Positions 25,400 through 36,010 are shown, counted from the stretch's first letter. The stretch is 64,000 nucleotides of DNA from Scleromatobacter sp964418745 (GCA_964418745.1 CAYQMX010000008.1:124001-188000); one strand, 5' to 3'. Numbers and translations are program-made. The notes: generated by a model from the letters alone, not told the origin.

Positions 25400-26047
25400 T
25401 CACGGGCGGGCGATGGCGGACGCGGCCCGGGCCAGTCCGGTGATCCGCGCCCAGTCGCCGCTCTTCATCGCGTCGGCCGGCGTCAGCCACGAGCCGCCCA
25501 CCACCTTCACGTTGGGCAGCGCCAGGAACTGCGGCGCCGTCTCGGGCGTGATGCCGCCGGTGGGACAGAACGCGACGTCGGCGAACGGGCCGGAGAACGC
25601 CTTCAGCAGCGGGATGCCGCCGACGGCCGTGGCCGGGAACAGCTTCAGGAAGGTGAAGCCGTCGTCGGCCGCCATCATGATCTCGCTGCCGGTGGACACG
25701 CCCGGCAGCAACGCGATGCCGAGCGACTTGCAGGCGTCGCCCACCTCGCGGGTGTAGCCCGGGCTGACGATGAAGCGGGCCCCGGCGTCGCGCGCCGCGT
25801 GCACGTCGGCGCCGCTGCGCACCGTGCCGGCGCCGACGATGGCGTCGGGCACCTCGCGCGCGATGGCGGCGATGGCCGGCAGGCCGGCCGCGGTGCGCAA
25901 GGTCACCTCCAACACGCGCACGCCGCCGGCGACCAGCGCCTTGGCCAGGGGAACGGCGTCCTCGAGACGGTCGATGACGATGACCGGGATCACCGGGCCG
26001 TAGGAAGCCAGTTCCAGCGGATTCATGGGGTGTCGTTGCGAGTTCAT
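25400..26047 (-). CDS. eda: KDPG aldolase (2-dehydro-3-deoxy-phosphogluconate aldolase)
   Basis: 215 residues. Class I aldolase of the Entner-Doudoroff pathway. The catalytic Lys is in FLKLFPAT, and the active-site Glu is in VLEVTLRT. GAGTV and PTGGI are the phosphate-binding segments. It splits KDPG to pyruvate and glyceraldehyde-3-phosphate. ATG 26047 is favoured (GGAG upstream); an in-frame ATG at 26026 is possible. It lies 10 bp after edd in a two-gene operon. Confidence 0.95.
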   Translation of the reverse strand: MNSQRHPMNPLELASYGPVIPVIVIDRLEDAVPLAKALVAGGVRVLEVTLRTAAGLPAIAAIAREVPDAIVGAGTVRSGADVHAARDAGARFIVSPGYTREVGDACKSLGIALLPGVSTGSEIMMAADDGFTFLKLFPATAVGGIPLLKAFSGPFADVAFCPTGGITPETAPQFLALPNVKVVGGSWLTPADAMKSGDWARITGLARAASAIARP

Positions 26048-26057
26048 GGGTGCTCCA

Positions 26058-27893
<1,836 letters not shown>

Positions 27894-27899
27894 GGTTGG

Positions 27900-27928
27900 A
27901 TTATCTGGTAACTCCGTTACATCGTCAA
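27900..27928 (-). promoter_or_regulatory. edd-eda promoter
   Basis: Reading on the minus strand: TTGACG (27928-27923), a 17-bp spacer and GATAAT (27905-27900), each five of six to consensus. The predicted start coincides with the edd start codon at 27893. Confidence 0.7.
27907..27921. promoter_or_regulatory. Candidate HexR operator
   Basis: TGTAACGGAGTTACC (minus strand) fits the HexR-type pattern TGTAA-N5-TTACA with one end mismatch. It lies between the -35 and -10 of the edd promoter, so bound protein would block RNA polymerase. HexR is a KDPG-responsive repressor of the same pathway in other proteobacteria. No hexR gene is in the window. Confidence 0.65.
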
Positions 27929-28045
27929 ACCAGCGCCGCGAGCGGGGAGTTGCGCGGTCGGGCGAGCGGCGCCGTCACGGCCCGGGCGCGGCAGCCCGGC
28001 GCCCGCGCGCCGAGTTTGCGCCTTCCCGCGGCGCCGCGAAAGGGC

Positions 28046-28657
28046 TCAGAGCGCCAGCGTGGACGAGCCGTCGATGCGGCGCTGGGCGACGGCCAGGTCG
28101 TCGACGGTGTCGATGTCGAACAGCACGCCGGGGTCATCGAGCTCGACCGCCGCGGTGGGATAGCGGGCGAGCAGGCGGCGCGCGCCCTCGTCGCCCTTGA
28201 GCATCACCAGCTCGGAGAACAGCTCGGCCGCGAAGCCCACCGGATGGCCGCGTCGCCCGCGATGCTGCGCGAACGCGATCGGCTGCTGGTCCAGTGCCGC
28301 GGCGACGGCACGCAGGCTGGCCGGACGCACCAGCGGCATGTCCGCCGGCAGCACCAGCCAGCCGCTCGCGCTGGCGTGGATGGAGACGCCCGCGGCGATC
28401 GAGTCGCCCATACCCCACCCCGTTTGCATGCGGGCATCGACGACGACCATGTCGCGCGGCGCGACGAGGCCCTTCGCTTCGGGCACCAGCGCCTCGGATA
28501 TGACGAGCACGACCGGCATTCCGGATGCGAGGGCATTGCGCAAGGTGCACACGAGCACGGAATCGGCACCCAGCGTCTCGCTGAGCTTGTGGCGCGTCCC
28601 GTGGTAACGGCTCCCTGCGCCTGCAGCCAGCACGACGACGGCCGGTTCATTTTTCAT
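28046..28657 (-). CDS. MobA-like NTP transferase
   Basis: 203 residues from ATG 28657. The nucleotide-binding signature VVLAAGAGSRYHG starts near residue 7, followed by KLSETLGADSVL. PADMPLV (residue ~105) and HRGRRGHPVGF complete a MobA/MocA-type nucleotidyltransferase. Family members activate the molybdopterin cofactor or sugars. XdhC or molybdenum-enzyme genes are absent nearby, so the exact substrate is open. Upstream in-frame Met residues give an unlikely extension. Confidence 0.8.
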   Translation of the reverse strand: MKNEPAVVVLAAGAGSRYHGTRHKLSETLGADSVLVCTLRNALASGMPVVLVISEALVPEAKGLVAPRDMVVVDARMQTGWGMGDSIAAGVSIHASASGWLVLPADMPLVRPASLRAVAAALDQQPIAFAQHRGRRGHPVGFAAELFSELVMLKGDEGARRLLARYPTAAVELDDPGVLFDIDTVDDLAVAQRRIDGSSTLAL

Positions 28658-28784
28658 GGGGCGCTCGCGCGGCGTCTTCCTGGAGGCAGCCGCGCATTGA
28701 ATAGTTATGTGCCCCAAGAATGGTTGCCAAACCTCTTTTCTTCCAGTGGGACGTTTACCTAAGGCGTTCCCCTAAACTAGCCGC

Positions 28785-29429
28785 ATGGATCCCCAATCGC
28801 ACCTGCCGCACGCACGCAAGAGCTACGAACGCGACGCGCTCGAGGAGGACGACGCGGCCATCGACCCGCTGCGCCAGTTCGAGACGTGGATGAAGGAGGC
28901 CTTCGCGGCGAAGGTGCCCGAGCCCAACGCGATGACCGTGGCCACCGTGGGCGCCGACGGCCGGCCGTCGACGCGCGTCGTGCTCATCAAGGGCTTCGAC
29001 GAGCGCGGCATCGTCTGGTTCACCAACTACGACAGCCGCAAGGGCCGCGAGCTCGCGCTGCACCCGTTCGCCGCGCTGCAGTTCCACTGGGTCGAGCTCG
29101 AGCGCGTGGTGCGCATCGAAGGCCCGGTCGAACGCGTGGACGCGGCCGAGTCAGATGCCTACTTCGCCTCACGCCCGCTCGACTCGCGCATCGGCGCCTG
29201 GGCCTCGCCGCAGAGCGAGGTGATCGGCTCGCGCGGCGTGCTGGTGGCGAATGCGGCGAAGTACGCCGCCCGGTTCATGATGAACCCGCCGCGGCCGCCG
29301 CACTGGGGCGGCTTCCGGCTGCGGCCCGATGGCTGGGAGTTCTGGCAGGGCCGCAAGTCGCGCCTGCACGACCGGCTGCGCTACCGGCTGGTCGACGGCA
29401 CCTGGACGCGCGAGCGCCTGGCGCCATGA
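28785..29429 (+). CDS. pdxH: Pyridoxamine 5'-phosphate oxidase
   Basis: 214 residues, typical length. FMN- and PLP-binding residues are in RVVLIKGFDERGIVWFTNYD, SRKGRELALHPFAAL and the C-terminal FWQGRKSRLHDRLRY. It oxidises pyridoxine/pyridoxamine phosphate to PLP. A TAAACT hexamer (28773-28778) ends 6 nt before the ATG and no Shine-Dalgarno is present, so translation may start leaderless. It is divergent from the NTP-transferase gene. Confidence 0.95.
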   Translation: MDPQSHLPHARKSYERDALEEDDAAIDPLRQFETWMKEAFAAKVPEPNAMTVATVGADGRPSTRVVLIKGFDERGIVWFTNYDSRKGRELALHPFAALQFHWVELERVVRIEGPVERVDAAESDAYFASRPLDSRIGAWASPQSEVIGSRGVLVANAAKYAARFMMNPPRPPHWGGFRLRPDGWEFWQGRKSRLHDRLRYRLVDGTWTRERLAP

Positions 29430-29527
29430 GGCCAGGGCCGGCGACCGCGACGCGGCGCCCTGCCCCCTGAGCCGGCGGCGGCCCGCATCGACCCGGACGC
29501 GCCGGCCCGTCCGCGACAATGACCGCC

Positions 29528-30367
29528 ATGATTGCCGACTGGTTGACCTCTTCCGGCCTGGGCGCGCTCAAGCCCGTGCTCTCGGCGCTGGTGCTGCCGC
29601 CGACCCCGTTCGTGGTGCTGGCCCTCGCGGGCGCGGGTCTCGCGCGCGCCCGCCCGCGCACCGGTCGGGCGTTGGTGGGGCTCGCCGCCGTCGGGGTCTG
29701 GCTCGGTTGCTGCGCCGGCGCCGCCCAATGGGTGGAGGGGGCCTGGCTGGACGAGCCGGCCGCGCTGGGCGCGGCGCAACGTGCCGCCCTGAAGACCGCG
29801 GCCGAGGCGGGCGAATCGATGGCCATCGTGGTGCTGGGCGGCGGCATGGATCGCACGCCGTCCGAATACAGCCAGCCCGACCTGGGCAACGCCTCGCTCG
29901 CGCGCCTGCGCTACGGCGTCTGGCTGGGCCGCCAGACCGGCATTCCCGTGGGCGCCACCGGCGGCCGCGGCTGGGCGTCCAGCGACCCGGCCGTCCCGCC
30001 GGAGGCCGCGCGCATGGCCGAAATCGCCCGCACCGAGCTCGGCAGCCCGCTGCGCTGGACCGAGAACGACTCGCGCGACACCCACGAGAACGCGGTCGAC
30101 ACGCTGGCCCTGCTGCGCGCCGCGGGCGTGCGCCACATCGTGGTGGTGACGCACGGCTGGCACATGCCGCGCGCGCTGCGCGAGTTCCGCGCCGCCGCCG
30201 CGGCCGGTGGTCCGGCGTCCGCGCCCGTGCGCCTGACGCCGGCGCCGATGGGCCAGGCCTACCCGGCCGATTCGGCGCTGACGCGTTGGATGCCCTCCGG
30301 CGCCGGGCTGCTGCGCATGACCCAGGTGCTGCACGAAGTGGCGGCCGGCATCGGCGACCGGCGCTGA
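29528..30367 (+). CDS. YdcF/SanA-like DUF218 membrane protein
   Basis: 279 residues from ATG 29528. Two hydrophobic helices near the N-terminus (VLSALVLPPTPFVVLALAGAG; AVGVWLGCCAGAAQWV) precede a DUF218 domain: AIVVLGGGMDRTPSEY, ARLRYGVWLGRQTGIPV, SRDTHENAVDT, VVVTHGWHMPRAL. The family (ElyC, SanA, YdcF) is linked to envelope integrity; chemistry is unsettled. ATG 29519 overlaps the candidate -10 GACAAT (29515-29520), and ATG 29528 lies 7 nt after it, hence the choice. Confidence 0.85.
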   Translation: MIADWLTSSGLGALKPVLSALVLPPTPFVVLALAGAGLARARPRTGRALVGLAAVGVWLGCCAGAAQWVEGAWLDEPAALGAAQRAALKTAAEAGESMAIVVLGGGMDRTPSEYSQPDLGNASLARLRYGVWLGRQTGIPVGATGGRGWASSDPAVPPEAARMAEIARTELGSPLRWTENDSRDTHENAVDTLALLRAAGVRHIVVVTHGWHMPRALREFRAAAAAGGPASAPVRLTPAPMGQAYPADSALTRWMPSGAGLLRMTQVLHEVAAGIGDRR

Positions 30368-30385
30368 CGCCGCCCCGGACGTGAC

Positions 30386-30419
30386 GAAGCCCCGATCACT
30401 TGAGGGTGGTCGGGGCTTC
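30386..30419 (+). terminator. Hairpin between ydcF-like gene and ubiD
   Basis: GAAGCCCCGA and TCGGGGCTTC form a 10-bp stem around a 14-nt loop, 18 bp after the ydcF-like stop. It can serve convergent transcription. Between 30420 and 30618 I see no gene; one short dyad, TGCCTCG-t-CGAGGCA (30503-30517), is present. Confidence 0.65.
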
Positions 30420-30618
30420 CTGGACGACTTGAACGTCGTCCGGTGGGGCTCCGGAGCAGAACGCCCGGGGCTCCGATTGCGCATCGATTGCGCAGAGGGG
30501 AGTGCCTCGTCGAGGCAGTTCAAAGATAGTCCTCGCGGCCCTCGATCGCAAGGAAATAGCGACGAACGGTCCCGCCGTCCTGATAGCGAAGACGGCGCGC
30601 CGGGCCCGTCCGCGGGCG

Positions 30619-32193
30619 TCAGCCCCTGGCGCCGCCCATGACCTGCGCGAAGACCGCGTCGAGGCGCGCCTGGACGTCCTGGGCCAGCGCCCCGGCCATC
30701 GTGATCGGCCGGCCCCACTCGCGGTTCGTCTCGCCGGGCCACTTCGAGGTCGCGTCCAGTCCCATCTTGCCGCCCAGCCCGCTGGTGGGCGAGGCGAAGT
30801 CGAGATAGTCGATCGGCGTGTGGTCCACCAGCGTGGTGTCGCGCACCGGATCCATGCGGGTGGTGATGGCCCAGATCACTTCGTTCCAGTCGCGGATGTC
30901 GATGTCCTCGTCGACCACGACGATGAACTTGGTGTACATGAACTGGCGCAGCACGCTCCACAGGCCGAACATAAGCCGCTTGGCGTGACCGGCGTAGGCC
31001 TTCTTCATCGAGATGACGGCCATGCGGTAGCTGCAGGCCTCGGGCGGCAGGTAGAAGTCGACGATCTCGGGGAACTGCTTCTGCAACAGCGGCACGAACA
31101 CCTCGTTGAGGGCCACGCCGAGCACGGCCGGCTCGTCGGGCGGCTTGCCGGTGTAGGTCGAGTGGTAGATGGGATCGCGCCGGTGCGTCAGGCGGTCGAG
31201 GCGGAACACCGGGAACCAGTCGCGCTCGTTGTAGTAGCCGGTGTGGTCGCCGTAGGGGCCTTCGAGCGCATGCAGGTAGCCGCCCTGTTCCTTCAGCGGG
31301 ATGCCGCGCTCGCTGAAGCCCGTGTAGCCGGCTTCAGCCACGGGAATGTGGCCCTCCAGCACGATCTCGGCGCGCGCGGGCACCTGCAGCATCAGGCCGT
31401 CCTCGCCGGTGCGGGTGTCCACCAGCTCGGTGCGGCCGCCGCGCAGCAGGCCTGCGAACTGGTACTCGCCCAGCGAGTCGGGCACCGGCGTGACCGCGCC
31501 CAGCGTGGTGGCCGGGTCGGCGCCCAGCGCGCACACCAGCGGAAAGGGCTTGCCGGGGTTGACGCGGGCGAACTCGCGGAAGTCGAGCGCGCCGCCGCGG
31601 TGGGTCAGCCAGCGCATGATCAGCTCGCGCCGGCCGATCACCTGCTGGCGATAGATGCCCAGGTTCTGGCGCAGCCGCGGCCGCGGCACCTGGCGCGGGC
31701 CGCGGGTGACGACCAGGCCCCAGGTGACCAGCGGGCCGACGTCGCCAGGCCAGCAGGTCTGGATCGGCCACTGGGCGAGGTCGATCTCGTCGGCCGCCTG
31801 CTCCACCTCCTGGCACGGGCCGCTGCGCAGCACCGCCGGCTTCATGTCCCACAGCGCCTTGCCCATCGTCCACAGCTTGCCGGCGTCCTTGACCGACTTC
31901 GGCGGCTCGGGCTCGCGCAGGTTGGCCAGCAGCTGGCCGATGCCGCGCAGCTCGGAGATGTCGGCGGCGCCCATGCCCAGCGCCACCCGATGGGGGGTCC
32001 CGAACAGGTTGGCGAGCACCGGCACGCGATACCCGGTGGGGTTGTCGAACAGCAGCGCGGGGCCCTTCTGGCGGAGCACGCGATCGGCCAGCGCGGTCAT
32101 CTCCAGGTTAGGGGACACCGGCTCTGTTACACGTCTGAGCTCCCCAGACGCCTCCAAATTGGCCGCGAAATCGCGCAAATCCCGGTATTTCAT
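30619..32193 (-). CDS. ubiD: UbiD-family decarboxylase (3-octaprenyl-4-hydroxybenzoate carboxy-lyase)
   Basis: 524 residues. Begins MKYRDLRDFAANLEASGELRRV, the standard UbiD N-terminus. Segments HRGGALDFREFARVNPGKPFPL, YNERDWFPVFRLDRLTHRRD and TWGLVVTRG are typical; the prenyl-FMN-binding Glu-Arg-Glu arrangement is consistent. It decarboxylates the polyprenyl-hydroxybenzoate in ubiquinone synthesis at the inner membrane; needs UbiX for its cofactor (not in the window). Full length. Confidence 0.94.
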   Translation of the reverse strand: MKYRDLRDFAANLEASGELRRVTEPVSPNLEMTALADRVLRQKGPALLFDNPTGYRVPVLANLFGTPHRVALGMGAADISELRGIGQLLANLREPEPPKSVKDAGKLWTMGKALWDMKPAVLRSGPCQEVEQAADEIDLAQWPIQTCWPGDVGPLVTWGLVVTRGPRQVPRPRLRQNLGIYRQQVIGRRELIMRWLTHRGGALDFREFARVNPGKPFPLVCALGADPATTLGAVTPVPDSLGEYQFAGLLRGGRTELVDTRTGEDGLMLQVPARAEIVLEGHIPVAEAGYTGFSERGIPLKEQGGYLHALEGPYGDHTGYYNERDWFPVFRLDRLTHRRDPIYHSTYTGKPPDEPAVLGVALNEVFVPLLQKQFPEIVDFYLPPEACSYRMAVISMKKAYAGHAKRLMFGLWSVLRQFMYTKFIVVVDEDIDIRDWNEVIWAITTRMDPVRDTTLVDHTPIDYLDFASPTSGLGGKMGLDATSKWPGETNREWGRPITMAGALAQDVQARLDAVFAQVMGGARG

Positions 32194-32226
32194 AATTTTT
32201 GGTTATGACTTGAGAAGTCTATATTG

Positions 32227-32256
32227 TTGACGGGTTATTACGCGGCTACCTACAAT
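32227..32256 (+). promoter_or_regulatory. Promoter for lytic transglycosylase gene
   Basis: TTGACG (32227-32232) and TACAAT (32251-32256) with an 18-bp spacer, both five of six. The leader to ATG 32451 is then about 188 nt and holds no gene I can support. The AT-rich stretch at 32190-32260 also carries the start of ubiD on the other strand. Confidence 0.6.
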
Positions 32257-32450
32257 CCCGCCAGAGTTACACACCAGGGTTATCCCGCCTCCTCGCTGAG
32301 GCCGGGCCCTGAAGGCTGCCGCCGGCTGCTAGACGCAGACTCCCCGGCCATGAATCGCAGCGGTTTCCATTATCGCCAGCGTCGAGAACGCCGCGACCGA
32401 GCGCCCCTTGTGCGCCGACCGTCGGCACCGAACGCTGTGAAAGGAGAGAG

Positions 32451-33398
32451 ATGCTTCAACCCCAACAGGTGGTGCGCAACGCGCTGACCACCGGGCGCGA
32501 GTCCCTGACCGTGTTCCTGACCGACGTGGGCCACGGCCTGCTCGACGTGAGCCACAGCATGCTGGCCATGGTCGGCCTGGCCGTGGTGGCAGGCGCCCTG
32601 TTCATGGGCAGCCAGGACGACCTGCGCGACACCCTCGAGGCGCGCGCCTGGGGCTGGCTCGAGGCGCGCCACCTGGCGCGCAGCGGCGGCGAGGACCTGG
32701 CGGCCGAGGCCGAGTCCGACTCGAATGCGGGCGGCGTGGTCAACACGTCGGCGACGGCCGATCCGGCCGACCTCACCCGCGCCCAGGCCAACGTGGCCCG
32801 CTGGATCGTGCGCCGCTACCACGTGGCGCCCGAGCCGGTGGCCCGCCTGGTGCAGGAATCGTGGACGGTGGGCCAGCGCACCGGCATCGAGCCGACGCTG
32901 ATCCTGTCGGTGATGGCCATCGAGTCCAGTTTCAACCCGTTCGCGCAGAGCCCGGTGGGCGCGCAGGGGCTGATGCAGGTCATGACCAAGGTGCACAGCG
33001 ACAAGTACGAGTCCTACGGCGGCCACCTGGCGGCGTTCGACCCGGTGAGCAACCTGCGCGTGGGCGTGCTGGTGCTCAAGGAATGCATCGCCAAGGCCGG
33101 CGGCCTGTCGGGCGGCCTGCGCTACTACGTGGGCGCCGGTGCCGGCGAGGACGACGGCGGCTACGCCGCCAAGGTCATGGCGGAGCAGGACCTGCTCAAG
33201 CGCGTCGCCGGCGGCCAGAACGTGCCGCCGACGGTGGTGCCGATCGTCGCCAACGGGGCGCCGTCCCCGGCCGCCGCGCCGGTGCCGGTCGCCGCGCCGG
33301 CCGCGGCCGCCGCCAGCGAGTCGACCGCCCACGTGGCCACGCCGGAGCAGGACGCCCAGGCCCGCCCGGAGCGCGAGCGGGTGGCCCTCGCCCACTGA
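32451..33398 (+). CDS. Membrane-anchored lytic transglycosylase (SLT domain)
   Basis: 315 residues. A hydrophobic anchor (MLAMVGLAVVAGALFMGSQ) lies near residues 40-58. The SLT domain follows with the catalytic Glu in MAIESSFNPFAQSPVGAQGL and the QVMTKVH that follows. It cleaves peptidoglycan glycan chains in the periplasm. The C-terminal ~75 residues are Ala/Pro-rich and low complexity. A good AAAGGAGAGAG Shine-Dalgarno precedes the ATG. Confidence 0.9.
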   Translation: MLQPQQVVRNALTTGRESLTVFLTDVGHGLLDVSHSMLAMVGLAVVAGALFMGSQDDLRDTLEARAWGWLEARHLARSGGEDLAAEAESDSNAGGVVNTSATADPADLTRAQANVARWIVRRYHVAPEPVARLVQESWTVGQRTGIEPTLILSVMAIESSFNPFAQSPVGAQGLMQVMTKVHSDKYESYGGHLAAFDPVSNLRVGVLVLKECIAKAGGLSGGLRYYVGAGAGEDDGGYAAKVMAEQDLLKRVAGGQNVPPTVVPIVANGAPSPAAAPVPVAAPAAAAASESTAHVATPEQDAQARPERERVALAH

Positions 33399-33424
33399 CC
33401 GGCCGGCCGCGCCGGAACTCCTGC

Positions 33425-33448
33425 AAACGGGCGCCCAGGCGCCCGTTT
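33425..33448 (+). terminator. Intrinsic terminator after transglycosylase gene
   Basis: AAACGGGCGCC-ca-GGCGCCCGTTT, an 11-bp arm with a two-base centre (about 9-10 pairs once a loop forms), then cgcttcgt. It lies 27 bp after the stop codon. Confidence 0.6.
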
Positions 33449-33515
33449 CGCTTCGTATTGCGTCAATGCGCACTCGCGGGCGCCCGCCGGGGCGCCCGGC
33501 CGGTTAAACTGGCGG

Positions 33516-33688
33516 CTCGCGCGACTGGCGACAGGACGCGTCTCGAGAGACCCCGGCCGCCGAGCGGCCACCGGGCTCCGGACGGGTTGCGAGGTGGGCC
33601 ACCACCGGGAAGCGCGAGGGGTGACCGGGGCCTTGCGCCTCGCGCTCGCCTTGTCAGCCGTTCGCCTGGGCAGCGCGACAGTCGCGCA
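33516..33688 (+). ncRNA. ZTP (pfl) riboswitch upstream of glyA
   Basis: Conserved pieces appear in the right order: GCGCGACTGGCGACAGGA (33519-33536), GGTGGGCCACCACCGGGAAGC (split over 33593-33613), a GCGCGAGG/CCTCGCGC stem (33612-33619 with 33638-33645), and the hallmark GCCTGGGCA near 33664-33672. A GCGCGAC-a-GTCGCGC hairpin (33673-33687) adjoins the last motif and may be the expression platform. ZTP riboswitches sense the purine intermediate ZTP when 10-formyl-THF is low and often control glyA and folate genes. Confidence 0.85.
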
Positions 33689-33792
33689 CCGCCGGTTCCA
33701 GTCCGTCCAGGGGCGCATGCGCGCCCGCGGCGGGCCGGCATCGTCGACGCCCGCCGACGCGCCTCGTTCGCCCTCCAATCCAAGGAATCTCC

Positions 33793-35040
33793 ATGTTCGA
33801 CCGCCAACAATCGACGATCGCCAACGTTGACCCCGCCATCTGGGCCGCCATCCAGGCCGAGAACCTGCGCCAGGAACAGCACATCGAGCTGATCGCCTCT
33901 GAAAACTACACCTCGCCGGCCGTCATGGCCGCCCAGGGCTCGCAGCTGACCAACAAGTACGCCGAAGGCTACCCGGGCAAGCGCTACTACGGCGGCTGCG
34001 AGAACGTCGACGTCGTCGAGCAACTAGCCATCGACCGCGTCAAGCAGTTGTTCGGCGCCGAGAACGCCAACGTGCAGCCCAATTCCGGCTCGCAGGCCAA
34101 CCAGGCCGTGTTCCTGGGCCTGCTGCAGCCCGGCGACACGATCATGGGCATGAGCCTGGCCGAAGGCGGCCACCTGACGCACGGCATGGCGCTCAACATG
34201 AGCGGCAAGTGGTTCAAGGTCGTCAGCTACGGCCTGAACGCGCAGGAAGACATCGACTACGACGCGATGGAGCGCACCGCGCGCGAGCACAAGCCGAAGC
34301 TGATCATCGCCGGCGCCTCGGCGTTCGCGCTGCGCATCGATTTCGAGCGCTTCGCCCGGATCGCCAAGGAAGTGGGCGCGTATTTCATGGTCGACATGGC
34401 GCACTACGCCGGCCTGATCGCCGCGGGCGTCTACCCGAACCCGGTGCCGCACGCCGACGTCGTCACCTCCACCACGCACAAGAGCCTGCGCGGCCCGCGC
34501 GGCGGCATCATCCTGATGAAGGACGCATTCGCCAAGCAGATCAACTCGGCCATCTTCCCCGGCCTGCAGGGCGGCCCGCTGATGCACGTGATCGCCGGCA
34601 AGGCCATCGCGTTCCAGGAGGCCCTGGCGCCCGAGTTCAAGGTCTACCAGCAGCAGGTCGCCAGGAACGCCGACGTGCTGGCGAAGACGCTGATCGAGCG
34701 CGGCCTGCGCATCGTCTCCGGCCGCACCGAGAGCCACGTGATGCTGGTCGACCTGCGCGCCAAGGGCATCACCGGCAAGGAAGCCGAGCGCGTCCTGGGC
34801 GAGGCGCACATGACCTGCAACAAGAACTCGATCCCCAACGACCCGGAAAAGCCGATGGTCACCAGCGGCATCCGCCTGGGCACGCCGGCCATGACCACGC
34901 GCGGCTTCAAGGAAGACCAGGCACGCGCCACGGCCCACCTGATCGCCGACGTGCTGGACGCGCCCAACGATCCGGTCCGCCTGGCCGAGGTGCGCGCCAA
35001 GGTCGAGGCCCTGACGCGCGACTTCCCGGTCTACCGTTGA
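33793..35040 (+). CDS. glyA: Serine hydroxymethyltransferase
   Basis: 415 residues, full length. PLP-binding Lys in VVTSTTHKSLRGPRGG; N-terminal QEQHIELIASENYTSPAVM and NKYAEGYPGKRYYGGC are SHMT signatures. It interconverts serine and glycine and makes 5,10-methylene-THF. The ~390-bp gap upstream holds the terminator of the previous gene and a ZTP riboswitch, so folate status probably controls expression. nrdR follows 32 bp later. Confidence 0.97.
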   Translation: MFDRQQSTIANVDPAIWAAIQAENLRQEQHIELIASENYTSPAVMAAQGSQLTNKYAEGYPGKRYYGGCENVDVVEQLAIDRVKQLFGAENANVQPNSGSQANQAVFLGLLQPGDTIMGMSLAEGGHLTHGMALNMSGKWFKVVSYGLNAQEDIDYDAMERTAREHKPKLIIAGASAFALRIDFERFARIAKEVGAYFMVDMAHYAGLIAAGVYPNPVPHADVVTSTTHKSLRGPRGGIILMKDAFAKQINSAIFPGLQGGPLMHVIAGKAIAFQEALAPEFKVYQQQVARNADVLAKTLIERGLRIVSGRTESHVMLVDLRAKGITGKEAERVLGEAHMTCNKNSIPNDPEKPMVTSGIRLGTPAMTTRGFKEDQARATAHLIADVLDAPNDPVRLAEVRAKVEALTRDFPVYR

Positions 35041-35072
35041 TCGACGCACGCGCGGACGAACGGAGCTGAACG

Positions 35073-35516
35073 ATGCGCTGCCCCTACTGCAGCCATGACG
35101 AGACGCAGGTCGCCGAGACCCGCGAATCGGACGAAGGCGACGTCGTCCGCCGGCGCCGCCGTTGCCTGAAGTGCGACAAGCGCTTCACCACCTACGAACG
35201 CGCCGAGATGGCGCTGCCCGCCATCGTCAAGAAGAGCGGTGCGCGCGTCGACTTCGATCCGGCCAAGCTGCGCGGCTCGATGACCCTGGCGCTGCGCAAA
35301 CGCCAGGTGAGCATCGAGCAGATCGACGCGGCCATCGAGCGCATCCAGGACAAGCTGATGGCCACCGGGGCGCGCGAAGTGCCCTCCACGCGGGTCGGCG
35401 AGCTGGTCATGCGCGAGCTCAAGCGCCTGGACAAGGTGGCCTACGTCCGCTTCGCCTCGGTGTACCGCAGCTTCGAGGACGTCGACGAGTTCAGTCGGCT
35501 GATCAAGGACATCTGA
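35073..35516 (+). CDS. nrdR: Transcriptional repressor NrdR
   Basis: 147 residues. The zinc ribbon CPYCSHDETQV ... RRRRCLKCDKRF occupies residues 3-34; the ATP-cone follows with VKKSGARVDFDPAKL. NrdR senses adenine nucleotides and represses ribonucleotide reductase genes. The glyA-nrdR neighbourhood is usual in betaproteobacteria. Confidence 0.97.
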   Translation: MRCPYCSHDETQVAETRESDEGDVVRRRRRCLKCDKRFTTYERAEMALPAIVKKSGARVDFDPAKLRGSMTLALRKRQVSIEQIDAAIERIQDKLMATGAREVPSTRVGELVMRELKRLDKVAYVRFASVYRSFEDVDEFSRLIKDI

Positions 35517-35527
35517 GCCCCGCGAAC

Positions 35528-35549
35528 GACCCGGCCCCTGCGCCGGGTC
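35528..35549. terminator. Hairpin between nrdR and pilE-like gene
   Basis: GACCCGGC-ccctgc-GCCGGGTC, an 8-bp stem, lying between convergent genes with GCTTCC behind it on the plus strand. Confidence 0.55.
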
Positions 35550-35560
35550 GCTTCCTTCGC

Positions 35561-36010
35561 CTAGCGCCAGCAGCGCCCGGCGTCGCGCCCGTCGGCCGCC
35601 GTGGCGGCCACCAGGTCGCGCCGGCCGAGGCTGTCGTAGGTGAAGTCGCCGCAGGCGTCGGCCCGCATCGCGCCGGCGCGCGTGGCCGTCAGGACGAACG
35701 ACGTCGGCTCGGCGGCCGGCACGCTGACCGCGATCGTGTAGCTGGCGGCGCCGGTGCGCGGCGACTGCGGCACCGGCAATTGCGGCGCCGGCACGTCGGC
35801 GTAGGCGTTGTGGGTAGCGTAGTAGTGCTGCATGTACGCGGCGTCCTCCAGCAGCGCGGCCTGCACGTCGGTGCGGCGGGCGCGGGCCAGTTGCTCGAAG
35901 AAGGACGGCAGCGCGATGGCGGCGAGGACGGCCAGCGCCGCCAGCGCCAACAGGAGCTCGACCAGCGTGAAGCCGCGGCGGTCGCGGCGACGGGACGGGC
36001 GCGGGCACAT
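35561..36010 (-). CDS. pilE: PilE-like type IV minor pilin
   Basis: 149 residues. Basic lead, then the prepilin-peptidase site RRGFTLVELLLALAALAVLA, with Phe after the Gly and Glu5 of the mature protein. Two Cys in the C-terminal portion (DACGDF ... RCWR) may form the D-region disulfide. It is the last gene of a minus-strand run of prepilins. pilY1 is not found between it and pilX (27 bp gap). Confidence 0.88.
   Translation of the reverse strand: MCPRPSRRRDRRGFTLVELLLALAALAVLAAIALPSFFEQLARARRTDVQAALLEDAAYMQHYYATHNAYADVPAPQLPVPQSPRTGAASYTIAVSVPAAEPTSFVLTATRAGAMRADACGDFTYDSLGRRDLVAATAADGRDAGRCWR

Noticed and set aside
30503..30517. TGCCTCG-t-CGAGGCA dyad as terminator for ubiD
   Set aside because: A one-base centre and no T-run on the minus strand; left as a small dyad only.
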